A stretch of 64,000 nucleotides of DNA from Lepas anatifera (GCA_034440635.1 JAOTON010002235.1:248001-312000), one strand, 5' to 3'; shown: positions 24,803 through 36,800, counted from the stretch's first letter. Numbers and translations are program-made. The notes: generated by a model from the letters alone, not told the origin.

Positions 24803-26395
24803 AATAAGTCACATTCACACATAAACGCAAACCATTTAATGGCTAAATAGACGTGTATGGGACATTAGACCAGCGGGTAGCCTGACCTGGTGCAGCCTAT
24901 CCACAAACACAGGTGTGATTTGGGAACTCACCAAAACACATATTTAGGTGGTTGTTCTAGAAAAAAATGTTGCCCTCTTTTATATAAAGCTGAAAGTAAA
25001 ACCGCAAAACGTAATGAACAAAAACTGGTACCATTTTTAGGTATAACAACTCTTAGTTTTCAATCAAGAAACCGTATTGGTGAAGGAAATTGTTTGCCTC
25101 CCTTCTTCAGAAGCCTAAGCTACATTCAAACACAGGAATAAGGTGGGAAGTCGGAATTATCCATCATTTAGAGATGAAAGCTAGATCTTAGTGATAAAAT
25201 CTAATACTCGCACGTGTTGTGGGCACCAGAAGCGCACAACACAACTGCATGAGCGCAAAACATCTTTATATGCCTAAGACCCAACCGAAAGCCTATTCAT
25301 TTCGTAGAAAACAGTTTTTAATTCACTTCAATTTCAATGAGATAGGCCACGGTTCCTATAGATACGGTTCGGACATGACAGCCAGCTGACTGCCTGATTT
25401 GGCAGCACGTTGAGGATATGGTAGTATTGGAAGGTTCTGTTCAAGATACCTTTGGTTCCGGTAGCATAAGGTAGAATACAGCATTTTGATTGGTTGAGCG
25501 AAATGTTCGAAACAGAATTCTGAAAGAATTATCATGACATTTATCGTGGATTTTCTTTGTTATAAAAGCATGTCAGGGACTAAAAACTGCACCCAGAAGA
25601 GAGCCACTTAAATTTTCCCACTGGCTCGTGCCCCAAACCCCTGCAAACAATCCCACTGGAATTACACGTTAAATTTTGCTGCAAAAAAACTATCAGACCC
25701 AGAGATGGAACCTTCAAAACCCCCAGAGTTCTAAAGAAGTATCTCATGTCCACCCCATGGCGCTAGGCATGGTTCGAATTTATGCTGTTAAATCAGGACA
25801 ACCGTTTAGTTGGTACTGCTGCAAAGCGTGGGCTGGATCAAGCATTTTGTCCCGATACCGGGCCCCAGTTCCAAAAATATCAGCGTTAGACTAGCCTTCG
25901 CCATTCCCAAAGGTAAGGCTCGCAAAAAAAACTACAAAAAGGCCGAGTCATAGCCCAACGCATCGCCGCCTTTTCTGTCATACACTGCAAAACCTAAACG
26001 GGGTGCCTAAACCTCAAATCTAAAGCCCGGTGCAAGCTGCAAAATCGTGGTAACACAATCACACATCATACCAGAATGATGTACAAAGTGGAAAGGTGAA
26101 ACCTGTTCTGATATTCAACACTTCTAAACTCTTGCATGAGCCTAAAAGAAACAGAGCCAACAGGTGAGGAACGTGAGAGCTTGGATGTGATGTAAGGACT
26201 GTCGCGCTTTGACAAAAGCATTTGTTCCAGGAAGGACAAAGAGAAATATTCGTCTTGTTATATTTACGAGGAACCACTGCCCGAGGAAGAAGTCTACGAA
26301 AGCTATCCAACGCGTCACAAAAGCAATAGAAATCACGGTGAGCCCCCGCCACCACGCTGCATTATGCACGTATGTACTTCTACTTGACTGATGAG
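24803..26395. other. Intron 1 sequence, nothing recognised
   Basis: This stretch lies between the exon 1 donor and the exon 2 acceptor. No exon that would repair the phase mismatch between exons 1 and 2 was found on inspection, although a very short one could be missed. Confidence 0.4.
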
Positions 26396-29300
26396 TAGGG
26401 TGCCCCATTTTGTATAGACTTTTGAAATTTTTAGGGGTATGTGTAATCCCGTGCATTCGGACCTGCTGAGTTAAATGACACTAAAATTTTTGAAATCCGA
26501 AAATTTCTAGGGGTCACGAATTTGATTTGAAATTTGGAGTTTTTCTTCAAATAGCCGATTTTTCAGCTATTTACGCTTCTATCTCTGCTCATAATTGATT
26601 TAAAGTAACGAAATAAAAAACATAATGTTTGTGGTCGCCAGAGCTATCATTTGATACTCAATTTGATACCTTTTAGCACTTGGTCAGATTAGGGGTTCGG
26701 TATTTGTTCCAAATGGGTCAAAAATTGCGATTTCCGGCGAGGATCAGTCTTTTAACCGTAGTTGACACGAACACATCACGAAAGTGAATGTGGTTTACTT
26801 TTTCATCATCTAGATATCCGAAGTAACCGTTATCATTTTCGTGCCATGCACAATTGCTCATTTAATCAAGTTACCGCAGCATTTGTGACCAAATTATGGT
26901 CTGAGGTACACCACACCGTGCGTCAGAAATCAGTCTTACATACATGTTATGTCGGGTCCGTTTTGATTCTACCGGATATTGAGTGTGCTCAAGCGAAGTC
27001 TGTCGATGTCAAACATGAGCAAATATGAAAAGACATAAAACTGGTTTAAAGACTAAATATCAAGTGCGAGATCATCTCACGACCCGCGCACCTAGGCTAG
27101 CGCCCCAACAGGTCCCACAGGGAGCCGAGTGATCTTGGGCAGCGAGACATTCGCACGGGTGCTACGGCGGGACTGTACGCACAGGCTTTACGACTAGATT
27201 TACGTACGGGTGCTAACACAGCTTATTCAACTGTAATTCTCGTCTAATAAAGTAGACGGGTTTACGTGTTCAGAGGTCCCCCACATGGAGGGTCAGTGGT
27301 TTAATGCTACGAAACGCTATGATCAGGCCGCCAATCATGGTTGGTGTTTCAGCTCCAAGGGTGTCGGAACTTGAAAGGCTTGAGATTCACAGGTCCTTTC
27401 TACTTCTATTCTAAATTTTTATGAGGTCAGACTTTCCAAAGCTCTGCATATTTTTCTTATTTCATTCAAAAGCCTGCAGAACACCCTGCAACAGCTTCTC
27501 ATCTTCTGAGAACCCTGCATAATCCTGTATTAAACTCACGCCTCGTTCTGCAACACCGTTCGCGACCTTAAGTGAAGCGAGGAATGCCTGAAACTTCCAA
27601 AAATCCTCATCGAAACACTGCTGTTTTACTGATCTCTGAAGTCACTTAGTTCCTGATACCCTCAGCCTGTGGAACACGAGCCACAACCGTTCATCGCCTA
27701 GATCCACTGGCCACGTGGACTCGTCTATCACAAGCCCATCATCCTCATCATCCGTCGGATACTAGTCGCACAGTCTGGCTACCATCTCCTTGTTTTCTAG
27801 ATCAGTCATTTTTCTGTTGCGCAGTGGCATAATGGCTGTCTGTGATTTCACATACCATAGGTGCCGTTTTAGGATGCACAATGCTGCCTCAGCCACCGTA
27901 CCATAGTGGATGAGATCCTACTAAAGCTGGAGATCGTTCGCCTGCGCATCCGCTGCCACAGAGGCCATTAGCCATGCCGTTTTGTACATAAGTCAGATGA
28001 ACATGGTAGCTTTTTCCAGCTTCTGACACATAAATTCACTCAGTCTGAGTTGTTGGCTGAACAGGAAGAGTGTTCACCAGTATCCGACGTATGATTATTA
28101 GTATGGTGGGGATGCGATAGACGAGTCCACGCGGCTAGTGGATCTAGGCAATGGACGATCGTCGTTCGTGTTCCACCAGCGGAAGGTATTCCAACTCCAG
28201 TAAAACCGTGGGATTTCGATGAGGATTTGTGGAAGTTTCAGGCGTTCCTCGCTTCATTTAAGGTTGCGAACGGTGTTGCAGAACGAGGCGTGAGTTTAAT
28301 ACAGGATTACGCAGGGTTCTCAGAAGATGAGAAGCTGTTGCAGGGTGTTCTGCAGGCTTTTGAATGAAATAAGAAAAATATGCAGATCTTTGGAAATTCT
28401 GACCTCATGAAAATTTAGAATAGAAGTAGAAGGGACCTGTGATTCTAAAACCTTTCAAGTTTCGACACATTTAGCAGCTGGAGCACCAACCATTATTAGC
28501 GGCCCGATGACAGCGGTTCAGGGCATTGGACGACTGGCCCTACATGTAGGTGACCTCTGAACACGTAAACCCGTCTACTTTATTAGCCGAGAATTACAGT
28601 TGAATAAGTTGTGTTAGCACCCGTGCGCAAATCTAGTCGTAAAGCCTGTGCGTACAGTCTCGTCGTAGCACCCGCGCGTATAGTCTCGTTGCCAGGATCA
28701 CTCGGCTCCCTGCGGGGCCTGTTTGGGCGCTAGCCTAGGTGTGCAGGTCGTGAGATGATCTTGCACTGAATATTTAGTCTTTAAACCTGTTTTATGTCTT
28801 TTCATATTTACTCATGTTAGATATCCACAGACTTCGCTTGAGCACACTCAATATCCGGTAGAATCAAAACGGACCCGACATAACAAGTATGTATGCCTGA
28901 TTTCTGACGCACGGTGTGGTGTACCTCAGACCGTAATTTGGTTAAAAATGTCGTGGTAACTTGATTAAATGAGTAATGGTGCATGGCACGAAAATTATAA
29001 CGCTTAGTTCGGATATCTAGATGATGAAAAGTAAACCACATTCACTTTTGTGATGTATTCGTGTCAAGTACGGTTAGAACATTGATCCTCGCCGAAATCG
29101 CAGTTTTTGACCCATTTGGAACAATTACCGAACCCCTAATCTGACTAAGTACTAAAAAGGTATCAAATTGGGTATTAAATGATAGCTCTGGTGACAAAAA
29201 AACGATGTTCTTTATTTTGTTACTCTAAACCAATTCTGAGCAAAGATAGAAACGTAAATAGCTGAAAATCGGCCATTTCAAGAAAAACTCCAAATTTCAT

Positions 29301-29433
29301 ATCAAATTTGCGAACCTTAGAAATTTTTGGATTTGAAAAATTTTGGTTTCATTGAACTCAGCAGGTGCAAATGCACGGGACTAGACATACCCACCTACAA
29401 TTTTGAAAAGTCGGTGCAAAATGGGGCACCCTA
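26396..29433. mobile_element. Palindromic hAT-like element, 3.04 kb
   Basis: The termini are TAGGGTGCCCCATTTTG and its exact inverse. They are flanked by the perfect 8-bp direct repeat CTGATGAG (26388-26395 and 29434-29441). An 8-bp duplication and a TAGGG start (YARNG) are typical of the hAT superfamily. The element is a near-palindrome: 26396 to about 27630 is repeated inverted at about 28203-29433, with further matching blocks inward (27700-27730 with 28118-28160) and a loop near 27770-28100. Each arm carries the same open frame of about 75-88 codons (LDIR, VHHTVRQKS, ADIECAQAKS-like text), of unknown function. No transposase is recognised. It lies in SLC22 intron 1. Confidence 0.88.
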
Positions 29434-29441
29434 CTGATGAG

Positions 29442-31420
29442 GCTCAGTGTAAAACATGAAATGAGGCAGTTTACCTCTCAGACATAAAGCTAAACACAAA
29501 GCCGGTAGCCCATTTGCGAGCCTGTGATCAAGTCATTCATGTAGCCTCTCATTGAGGGCATTTCAGTCAAAAGTAAGAAAATAACTGATGTAACATCGGA
29601 CTCCGCCTGCCCTCCACCCTTCTAAGCCTGCATTCATCATTCCGAGCATACCTGTCGACCATCGTTCCGAGCTAACGTAAATGTCTGGACTGACGGTTGG
29701 CGGCATGGAGGCAGTAAACTGACTCACTGCTATAGCTAATGTATGATAATTCGGGTCACATGTCTTTTGATTCCGTATCCACCATTACCTGGGGACCCGA
29801 TCGGACTCCTATGATCTCGGAAACAGGTTGTGATACAAACAAATCGGAACGGAAAAAATGTATCGTACTGCTGAGCCAAGTCTGAGCCCTATCCGCTGGG
29901 CCGTGACGTCACAGAGGGAAAAATGGGTCCACTTCAGACCGATTTAGAGAATTCCTTATAATTTGGGAACTATTAGATCTAGGACAAACCAAAAGGTTCC
30001 TACCAAAAGGACAAAGACAAAAAGTTGAGTCACAGCTTCGGCCCAGTACGGGGCCGCCAATCTGTCAGACACTGCAAACCGCTCTAATCTAGAGCCTTAC
30101 GCATGGATTCCCAATACGTGAACTGAAAAATCTTTGTTTTGCATCGTTCTTCGTTTATAAAAGTTTTCTTTGCCTTTAATGTTTGGTAACTTATTGGTGT
30201 AGCTATGCTGCTGTTCTCAGCTTCTAGTTTTGTCCACTGCATAGTTGGCGCCATGAGGCCAATGACCTCTATCCGCACGAGCGTGACTTGAGAGGTGCTG
30301 CCGCATCTGAGACCTTGACCTTAACCCAGCATCACCTGGGCTCTTTCTACCCACGCCGCCTGGGAGGCCCAATCGGACCACTCCCCGATGATCTCGGGAA
30401 CTGGAGGTGATATGGCAAAAATTGGCACGGCACCGAGAGCGCTCTGCCGTCTTCTACTGCTGAGCCAGATTCGCAGTTGTTGGCCCGTGATATCACGAAA
30501 GATCAAAACAGATTCAATTTAGGTCAATTCAGGAAATTCTTAAGAGCTCAAGAACTATCTGCTTCTCTTGACCCGCGGATTCGAATGATATGCGACATGA
30601 CCCTGAACTTGGGTTGACCTTAGGTAAAGGGCAAGTAATGACCTTCCCAAGTCATGATGCATATCGTTTGAGCTCTTGGATCATACTCGTGACTATCATA
30701 TAAAATCTATCATATGACTAAATCTATCATGTAGTCTGTCATGTAACTAAGTCTATCCTAATGCATAATGCAATCAAGCCTATCATGAAAAAACAAGCAG
30801 TGGCGGATACAAGGAAGCTAGGAGACTCAAGCCGCCCCCCCGAAAGGTCAGAGTACATATCTATAGTAACTGCATAGATGGAGGCTGCTCCGAGGCAATG
30901 GCGAGGGAGGTTCGAGCCCCCTAGTACCCCCTTAAGTGAATACGCCACTGGAAACGAGTGCATCTTTTTTCGGTCAAAAGCTATAGACACAAACAAATCC
31001 GAAAGGTGTGACCCTCAGCCACCTCTGGTAATCTGGTTATTGACCTGACCTGGGAATGGATGGCATGCTGCAATTGTTTTCTAAGAGCTTTCGAATGATA
31101 TTTAGAAGTTTGGCCTGGCTTTTTTAGGAACCGAGTTACACCCCGGTTACAAAAACAAAACAAAAAAGCCAACTACACTGTGTTCTTCAAACGGTATATA
31201 TATATGCAAGAAAATATATCGCATGTCGTCACTACCCAGTGTTCTTCGACTTCGAAGGTTTGGTTTGGTTTGGTTTGGAAGGTTTGTAAGGAAGGCTCGG
31301 CTTCGAAGCTAGTTTTTTAGCTTCTCTTATGTAATGAATCCGACATCGTTAGTCGATGAGCACCCGACATGAATTGGCTTTGTTCGGAAAATATTTTGAC
31401 TGATGATGGTTTTGAAAAGA
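29442..31420. repeat. Intron 1 stretch with a dispersed repeat pair (family K)
   Basis: Positions 29780-29990 and 30345-30560 are diverged direct copies. They share 'cggacc/tc..atgatctcgg(g)aac', 'gtgata', 'ctgctgagcca', 'ccgtga..tcac' and 'gaatt/attctta..gaacta'. A partial inverted third copy lies at about 41125-41215. The copies lack clear termini. A short ggtttggtttggtttgg run lies near 31257. No exon is recognised. Confidence 0.5.
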
Positions 31421-31429
31421 TGCAATTGT

Positions 31430-31623
31430 AAGTAATTATAATAATAATTATTGGGGTTAATCGACGCACCAAATGCCGAGGTCATACGGCGTCGCCATCT
31501 GTAACCCTAATGGGAGGGGTTTGGGGGATCAGATAATCTTATTCAGAGGCTCCGTCGGGACTTGAACCCGGGACTGGTGGCTTCTAAGACAAGGATGTTA
31601 TCCACTAATCCACCCAGCCCCCT
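31430..31623 (-). mobile_element. tRNA-derived SINE, type 1, minus strand
   Basis: On the minus strand the head reads box A TGGATTAGTGG and box B GGTTCAAGTCC, and the tail reads ttggtgcgtcgattaacccc plus (AAT)n. It is the same family as 15804-15987. It is flanked by the 9-bp direct repeat TGCAATTGT at 31421-31429 and 31624-31632. It lies in SLC22 intron 1. Confidence 0.9.
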
Positions 31624-32155
31624 TGCAATTGTGGAAAAGATATTATTTACGAGCTTCACGACCCGTGTTCTGGTGATTTTAATTAATATCCCGTGACAAG
31701 GGGAATAGTACCCGCAGTCAGTATTGTATGTTGAGGGTCATTCACAGATGGAAATAGGCAACAAATTTTGGCGCCTAAAGTCAATCAGCTCCTTCCTGTT
31801 ATTTCAAGCGTAATCACGCTTGTTTAGTTCAAAGATGACTTGTTAACATGAGAACAGTCTCAGATAAATCACAACGACTAAAATATTGCTTGCGGAGGTC
31901 CAGATTTAAAACTGTGGACAATTTTTAGATTCATTCCAGAGATTGGGCTAGAAGCGGCTCTGTAGAATGCCCTCAAAGCTGTCTTTGTGTAGGCAAACCG
32001 AGGAGAGTGATGGAAGTAGCTCTGATTTGTTTCTAAGAGGGAAATTTCATAGCCAGCTCACATTCCAATTGGTTTGTCGGCCGTTTCATCGGATAATAAC
32101 TATGCTTTGCTCCAATGTTCACGTGGCCGCTTTTTGCTTCGTCTTGTGTTTTCAG

Positions 32156-32310
32156 ACGTACAGGAGAGATCGATCGTGGATTCCGATCAGAGCTCATCCG
32201 GTCACGAAGTCTTCAATCCTACGGGTACTTTGCACAGCTCTCATCGCCGAAAACGGAAATGCAGTGCATTTGATTACGACGAATCGTACGGCGTTACCAT
32301 GGTTACAGAG
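32156..32310 (+). CDS. SLC22-type transporter, exon 2 (extracellular loop)
   Basis: The exon follows a strong pyrimidine tract and CAG, and ends in ACAGAG before GTGAGA. It encodes the rest of the large loop after helix 1: a polar stretch (DVQERSIVDSDQSSSGHE), a basic patch HRRKRK, then CSAFDYDESYGVTMVTE. The 'C..f.YD.S....T.VTE' pattern before a Trp is characteristic of SLC22 carriers. The entry phase needs one base from the previous exon; exon 1 leaves two. The exit phase is 0 and joins exon 3 correctly. Confidence 0.85.
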
Positions 32311-32856
32311 GTGAGACGGTGCCCATCCTGCTTAATTACCTTTCTCCCGTCGTAAGTAGGGAAAGTAGGTGTACTGCGCCCCCCCCCCCATAAGGGAAAT
32401 CACTCGCTAGCTATTTCTTCCTGTTAATTTTACTGTTGTTGATGAACTTCAAATTGTTACCAGTTGTTTTTAATTTGGAAACATTTGCTAGCCTGAAGGC
32501 TCCCAATTCTAAGATTGAACTAAATTAAGCAAAACCATGCAAGGCATGCATTTGCGAAAGTGTAAGGATGAATACGCTCGGAGTGGGGCGCATTTAGATT
32601 TGATTGCACCCTTCCCTCATACCACGTCAAGTGAATGGTAGCGCAGAAATAAGCAGAATCATGTGTGCCAATTGGACGAGACTATCCGTGTAAATTCTCG
32701 TCAGGTAGTACTTTCATGGTATTTTAAGCTGATATCCTTGCATTTATAATGACTTGGAATAAAAAATATCACTCATGCAGAAGTGAAAACGACTAAAAAC
32801 ATGCGTATGTAGAAGAAAATGCCCATTTTGTATCATCCTCTTAAATGGGCCACCCC

Positions 32857-32861
<5 letters not shown>

Positions 32862-32898
<37 letters not shown>

Positions 32899-32908
32899 GT
32901 ATATATAG
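32862..32908. repeat. (AT)n microsatellite in intron 2
   Basis: An almost pure AT dinucleotide run with gtatatgtatatat at its end. Confidence 0.95.
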
Positions 32909-33171
32909 TTACACTATCAAAAGATGGGGAATAAATTTTGTAAATCAGCGCGTATTTATTATATTAACAATGATACTGGTGAGCCAATAAATTATAGCTG
33001 AGCAAGAGTGGGGAAGAGATGGAACAATCCCAACACACGATTAAATGTGGAAACGTTTGCTCGCAAGAACTCGTCGGAGACGGACTTGTTAATGGTTAAT
33101 TTGTGTGGAGGCTGCTGTTGAGAACGGTGGGCCGCGATAACGTGTGAAGCGCCACTGCGTGCCATCGACAG

Positions 33172-33273
33172 TGGGGGCTCTCCTGCGACCAGGACCGACG
33201 CCTTTTGGCATCAACTGTCATCTGTGTCGCCATGCTGCTCGGAGGCATCATGTTCGCACCCTTTGTCGACAAG
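33172..33273 (+). CDS. SLC22-type transporter, exon 3 (helix 2)
   Basis: The 34-codon exon lies between CAG and GTGAGG, in phase 0 at both ends. It begins WGLSCDQDRRLLA, the SLC22 'W.LVCD....' motif that ends the first extracellular loop, and continues into helix 2 (STVICVAMLLGGIMFAPFV) ending DK. The D of 'DK' starts the MFS loop motif D(R/K)xGR(R/K) completed by the next exon. Confidence 0.9.
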
Positions 33274-33531
33274 GTGAGGCTGGGTGAATTATCAGCGCAC
33301 TGCTCCATGGTGAAACTCCTGGGCTTATCCTACTCCGATTAAGGTGTGTGCCTTTGGAATGGTCCTAATTCTCTTTATTTTGCAATTTTGTCGGATTTGT
33401 TAACATGACATCACAGAACCTCACATAATCACACATCTACACGATGGGAGCAGTCATCTCCATCTCCGTTTCACTCATTTTCGCCCTAAACTTATCTACT
33501 AATCTTTATGTGAAAACATGAAGCCGTAGAT

Positions 33532-33669
33532 GACGTTCTGGAACGTGCCGGCAGCTGGGCAGGAATACGTTACTAATGACGTTCTGTAACGTGCCGGCAG
33601 CTGGGCAGGAGGACGCTACTAATGGTGTCCTTGAACGTGCCGGCAGCTGGGCAGGAAGACGCTTCTGAT
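33532..33669 (+). repeat. Three tandem 46-bp copies of a splice acceptor plus exon start
   Basis: Copies lie at 33532-33577, 33578-33623 and 33624-33669. Each holds 'aacgtgccggcag' followed by CTGGGCAGGA and ACG(C/T)T. The third copy is the real junction: its AG ends at 33646 and the following 23 bases are the start of exon 4. The two upstream copies keep an intact CGGCAG acceptor and the exon-like text. Because 46 is not a multiple of 3, use of an upstream AG would shift the frame. Confidence 0.95.
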
Positions 33670-33772
33670 GATGTGCGCGGTGCAGAACTGCCTGCTGGCC
33701 ATCGGCATCACCTTCATCGGCGACTTCAACTCCTACCTAGTGCTGCGCTTCCTCGCACGACTCTACATCGAG
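33647..33772 (+). CDS. SLC22-type transporter, exon 4 (helices 3-4)
   Basis: The 42-codon exon lies between CCGGCAG and GTGCGT, in phase 0 at both ends. It starts LGRKT, completing the helix 2-3 MFS motif (DK-LGRK). Helix 3 follows (LLMMCAVQNCLLAIGITFIG) and then the start of helix 4 (YLVLRFLARLYIE). In SLC22 proteins the next residues are usually a glycine-rich turn leading to 'YVL..E'. Confidence 0.9.
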
Positions 33773-34239
33773 GTGCGTAACGTCTGGAACGTACCAACCA
33801 GAAGACACAGCTTCCTGTGACTGTAATTTTCCGAGTCAGTACCCTATCTGCATTTGAGTGGTTACACCAAAAATAGGAGAGGCTTTGCTTGTTCTTCCCT
33901 GGTGCATGTCTGTACTTGCATGCGTTGTTTGGCGGTGGCCGTGCCGGGCTCAGATGGTGCTGCGTCTGAGAGAAACGGCTCAACCATCCAAAGCTCAATG
34001 TTTTGTCATGCTGGGCACGATAAAGTGGCATATTTTTGGTGTGTGATACTTAAGATTGTCTTCCATGAATCGCTGTGGGCATGCCAGTCTTGAAACGGCG
34101 TAGACAAGCGAAACTGGTACAGTGTGTGGTTTTGTTGGAATGCAGGAAAAATCTCCGCGTCGGTGATATAGATTATGGTAATGATAAGAACGTTGCGTCC
34201 TCAACTGTAAAAAACATGGAGTTGTCACTTGGACGTTGC

Positions 34240-34409
34240 ATATGCGTCGACGGGGGAGGGGCGTGGGGGGTGCTGATGTGTGTGCCGGTAGGGGTGGAGG
34301 TGGGGTAACTGATGTTTATGTGCCGGCAGGGGGTGGATGTGGGGTCGCTAATGTGTACCTGTTGGCAAGGGGTGGAGGTGGGGTAACTGTCGTGTACGTG
34401 TCGGCAGGG
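34240..34409. repeat. Minisatellite near exon 5, left part (split by insertion)
   Basis: G-rich units of about 45-48 bp contain ggggtggaggtgggg, then a taactgatgtttatgtg-like phrase, then c(c/t)ggcag. The series continues at 37293-37376 after the inserted element and abuts exon 5. The first unit contains 'ggggggtgctgatgtg', close to the exon 5 start 'ggggggtgctggtgct'. Confidence 0.75.
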
Positions 34410-34789
34410 CAGTGGCGTAGCTAGGGGGGCATTGGGCCATGCCCCCTTTGGCACCGAAAGGTCTGCTAACGGGGAGGCATCCTAGTCGCCGGTGGCTTCG
34501 TCCGGCGACTAGGTCGCTGGGCAACGAGAGCATTTTCCCATTAGCATCAGAAAAGGGGATTAGATGAATATATCAACCCCTTCAATTAATTCCGCTGCTT
34601 GTCAACAATTAATCAGGCGCGAGGAATACGACGTGTTGCAACTCGCGCGCCGAGCGCGTTTGTCGGCTCATCCAGCGAATGGAGCGTCTCCGGCGGGTTA
34701 CCCAGAGGTGCATCGGCCGAATATTGTTCCTTCTCCCATCTATTTGTGTGGGACGCAGCTTCACAGACATCAACGATGCCGTAGAGATG

Positions 34790-34930
34790 TACTTGATCTT
34801 TCTGGACTGCTCACGAGACGCTGTGCAGTCTGAGTTCGTCACATGGCAGGCGTTCTGGCGGCGGCAGGAAGCGACGGAGAGACCCTCAATCGTCATCAAT
34901 GCCCTGCGCAAAGCGCGAGACGTAGGCTGT
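34790..34930 (+). pseudogene. Possible hAT transposase remnant
   Basis: One frame reads AVQSEFVTWQAFWRR, then ERPSIVINALRKARD. The order 'E...W...W....P...i.AL..' resembles the C-terminal part of some hAT-derived transposases, where a segment with 'E...W...W' precedes 'P.t...AL..c'. The frame opens and closes without the rest of the protein, and the match is only by eye. Confidence 0.25.
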
Positions 34931-35219
34931 TCCCAAGCCATCACCCAGTGGGGGGGGGCACAGGGGGCACGTTCCCCCATCGGTGTCGGAGTGCCCTTTT
35001 GATCGCTAGGTGGTGTACCCCGTTTGTGCCGTGCCTCTCGATATTTAGTGCCCTACGCCGTTGAACCAGGTGCAAGTAGACTGCATTTAGCGATTAAAAC
35101 TATTGTTTGACAATTAAGTGCCATTTTGTTCAACTAGGGCATTCTGTCGCCTTTTCAAACACCCAAAAAGAGTATGGGCACGTAATCCGTTTCCAGCTAA
35201 TGCCTCATCGTCGCCAACA

Positions 35220-36800
35220 ATCGTACGGGTGGAGCTAGTCTGGTGCCCCTTGAGCTCATCTGGTTCCCACTGAGCTGGTCTTCACCCCTTGAGCTGATCA
35301 CGTGCCTCTGGTGCTCCCTGAGTCAATCTGGTACCCCCTCAAAAATTATTGTGCCTCTTGAATCTATCTAATGCTCTATGGGTTAGTATGATGCCTCCGA
35401 GCTACCCTGGTGCCCTATTAGCTGTTTTAGTGCCCCTTGAGCTGATCTGGTCCCCTGGCCTGATCTCATGCCTCCCGGAGTTTATCTCCTGTCCCCTGAG
35501 ACAATATGGTGCTTCTTGAGCTGATCAGGTGCCCCCTGAGCTGGTTATTGATGTCTCCTTAGATGATCTGGTGCCCCCTGAGCTGGTCTGGTGCACCCTG
35601 AGCTGATCCTATGTTCCCTGAGTAGATCTGGCGCCTCCTGAGCCATCATTGTGCCTCCTGAGCCCATCCCATGCCCTCTGAGCTAGTCTGGTGCCCCCTG
35701 AGCTAGTTTGGTGCACCCTGAACTTATTTGGTGCCCTTTAAGCTAATCTGGGCCTCCTGAGTTGCTAAAACAATTTCCTTAGCAGCTCTGGGGCCCTGAG
35801 CTGAGGTGGGCCCACTGAGGCTGATGAGGGCCCCTGAGCTAATATGGGGCTCCTGGATTGATTGTGCCTCCTGACTGGATTTGGTACCCCCGAGCTGATC
35901 TGGGCCCCGAGCTGGTCGGGACCACTCATCTGATTGTTTGTCCCCGAAGCTGATCTGGTGCCCTATGGGCCGATCTGGTGTCCCCTAAGCAGCTCTGGGG
36001 CTTTTGAACTGGTAGGGCCCCGAGCTGGTGAGGGATGCCTGAGCTATTTAGTGCCCCTGACTTGATTTTGCCCCTGAGCTGATCGATATGGTGCCCCTTG
36101 GGCAGATATACTGCCCCTGACCTTAACTAATGCCTCCTGAGTCGATCTGGTGCCTCCTGAGTCACGCGACGCCGTATGATCCTGGCAGTTGGTGCGTCGT
36201 TAAACCCCAACAATTATTTTGCCTCCTGAGTCATCATTGTGTCTCCTGAGTTCATCTGATTCCATCTGAGCTAGTCTGGTGCCCCATGGCTAATGTGGTG
36301 CCCTTAAGCTGACCTGGGCCTCCTGGGTGGATTGCATGATTTCCTGGGCAGCTCTAAAGCCCTGAGCTTAGCTGGGTCCACAGAGGCTGATGAGGGCCCC
36401 TAAGATTGTATGGGGCCCCTGAGCTGATTAAGTGCCTCCTGACTTGATTTGGTACCCCCGAGCTGATCTGGACCCTGAGCTGGTCGGGGACCACTGATCT
36501 GATTGTTCGTCCCCGAAGCTGATCTGGTGCCCTATGGGCCCATCTCGTGTCCCCTGAGCAGCTCTGGGGCTCCTGAATTGATTGGGCCCCGAGCTGGTGA
36601 GGGATCCCTGAGCTAATTTGGTGCCCCTGACTTGTTTTTGCCCTCTGACCTGAGGCCCCTGAACTGATCTGGGGCCCCAAGAACTGATCTGGGGCCCAAG
36701 AGCGGATCTGGGTTCTGGGGGTACCCTGAGCTGGTCTGGGCGCTGAGCTGGTTAAGTGCCTCCTTGACTTGGCTTGAGGCCCCCTGAGCTGATCTGGCGC
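35220..36800. repeat. Highly degenerate satellite, core CCCCTGAGCTGATCTGGTG
   Basis: Dozens of units of about 20-30 bp vary around ccctgagctgatctggtgcc. A longer block is duplicated: text from about 35760-36110 recurs with changes at about 36340-36640 (for example 'ctggtcgggaccactcatctgattgtttgtccccgaagctgatctgg'-like passages, in order). It lies inside the hAT-like insertion. A minus-strand open frame across 36818-36354 is an artefact. Confidence 0.8.
36164..36219 (+). mobile_element. SINE type 1, 3' tail fragment
   Basis: The stretch reads cacgcgacgccgtatgatcc, then ggcagttggtgcgtcgttaa and accccaacaattatt. This is the 3' end of the tRNA-derived SINEs at 15804 and 31430, without the tRNA head. 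It interrupts the degenerate satellite. Confidence 0.8.
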
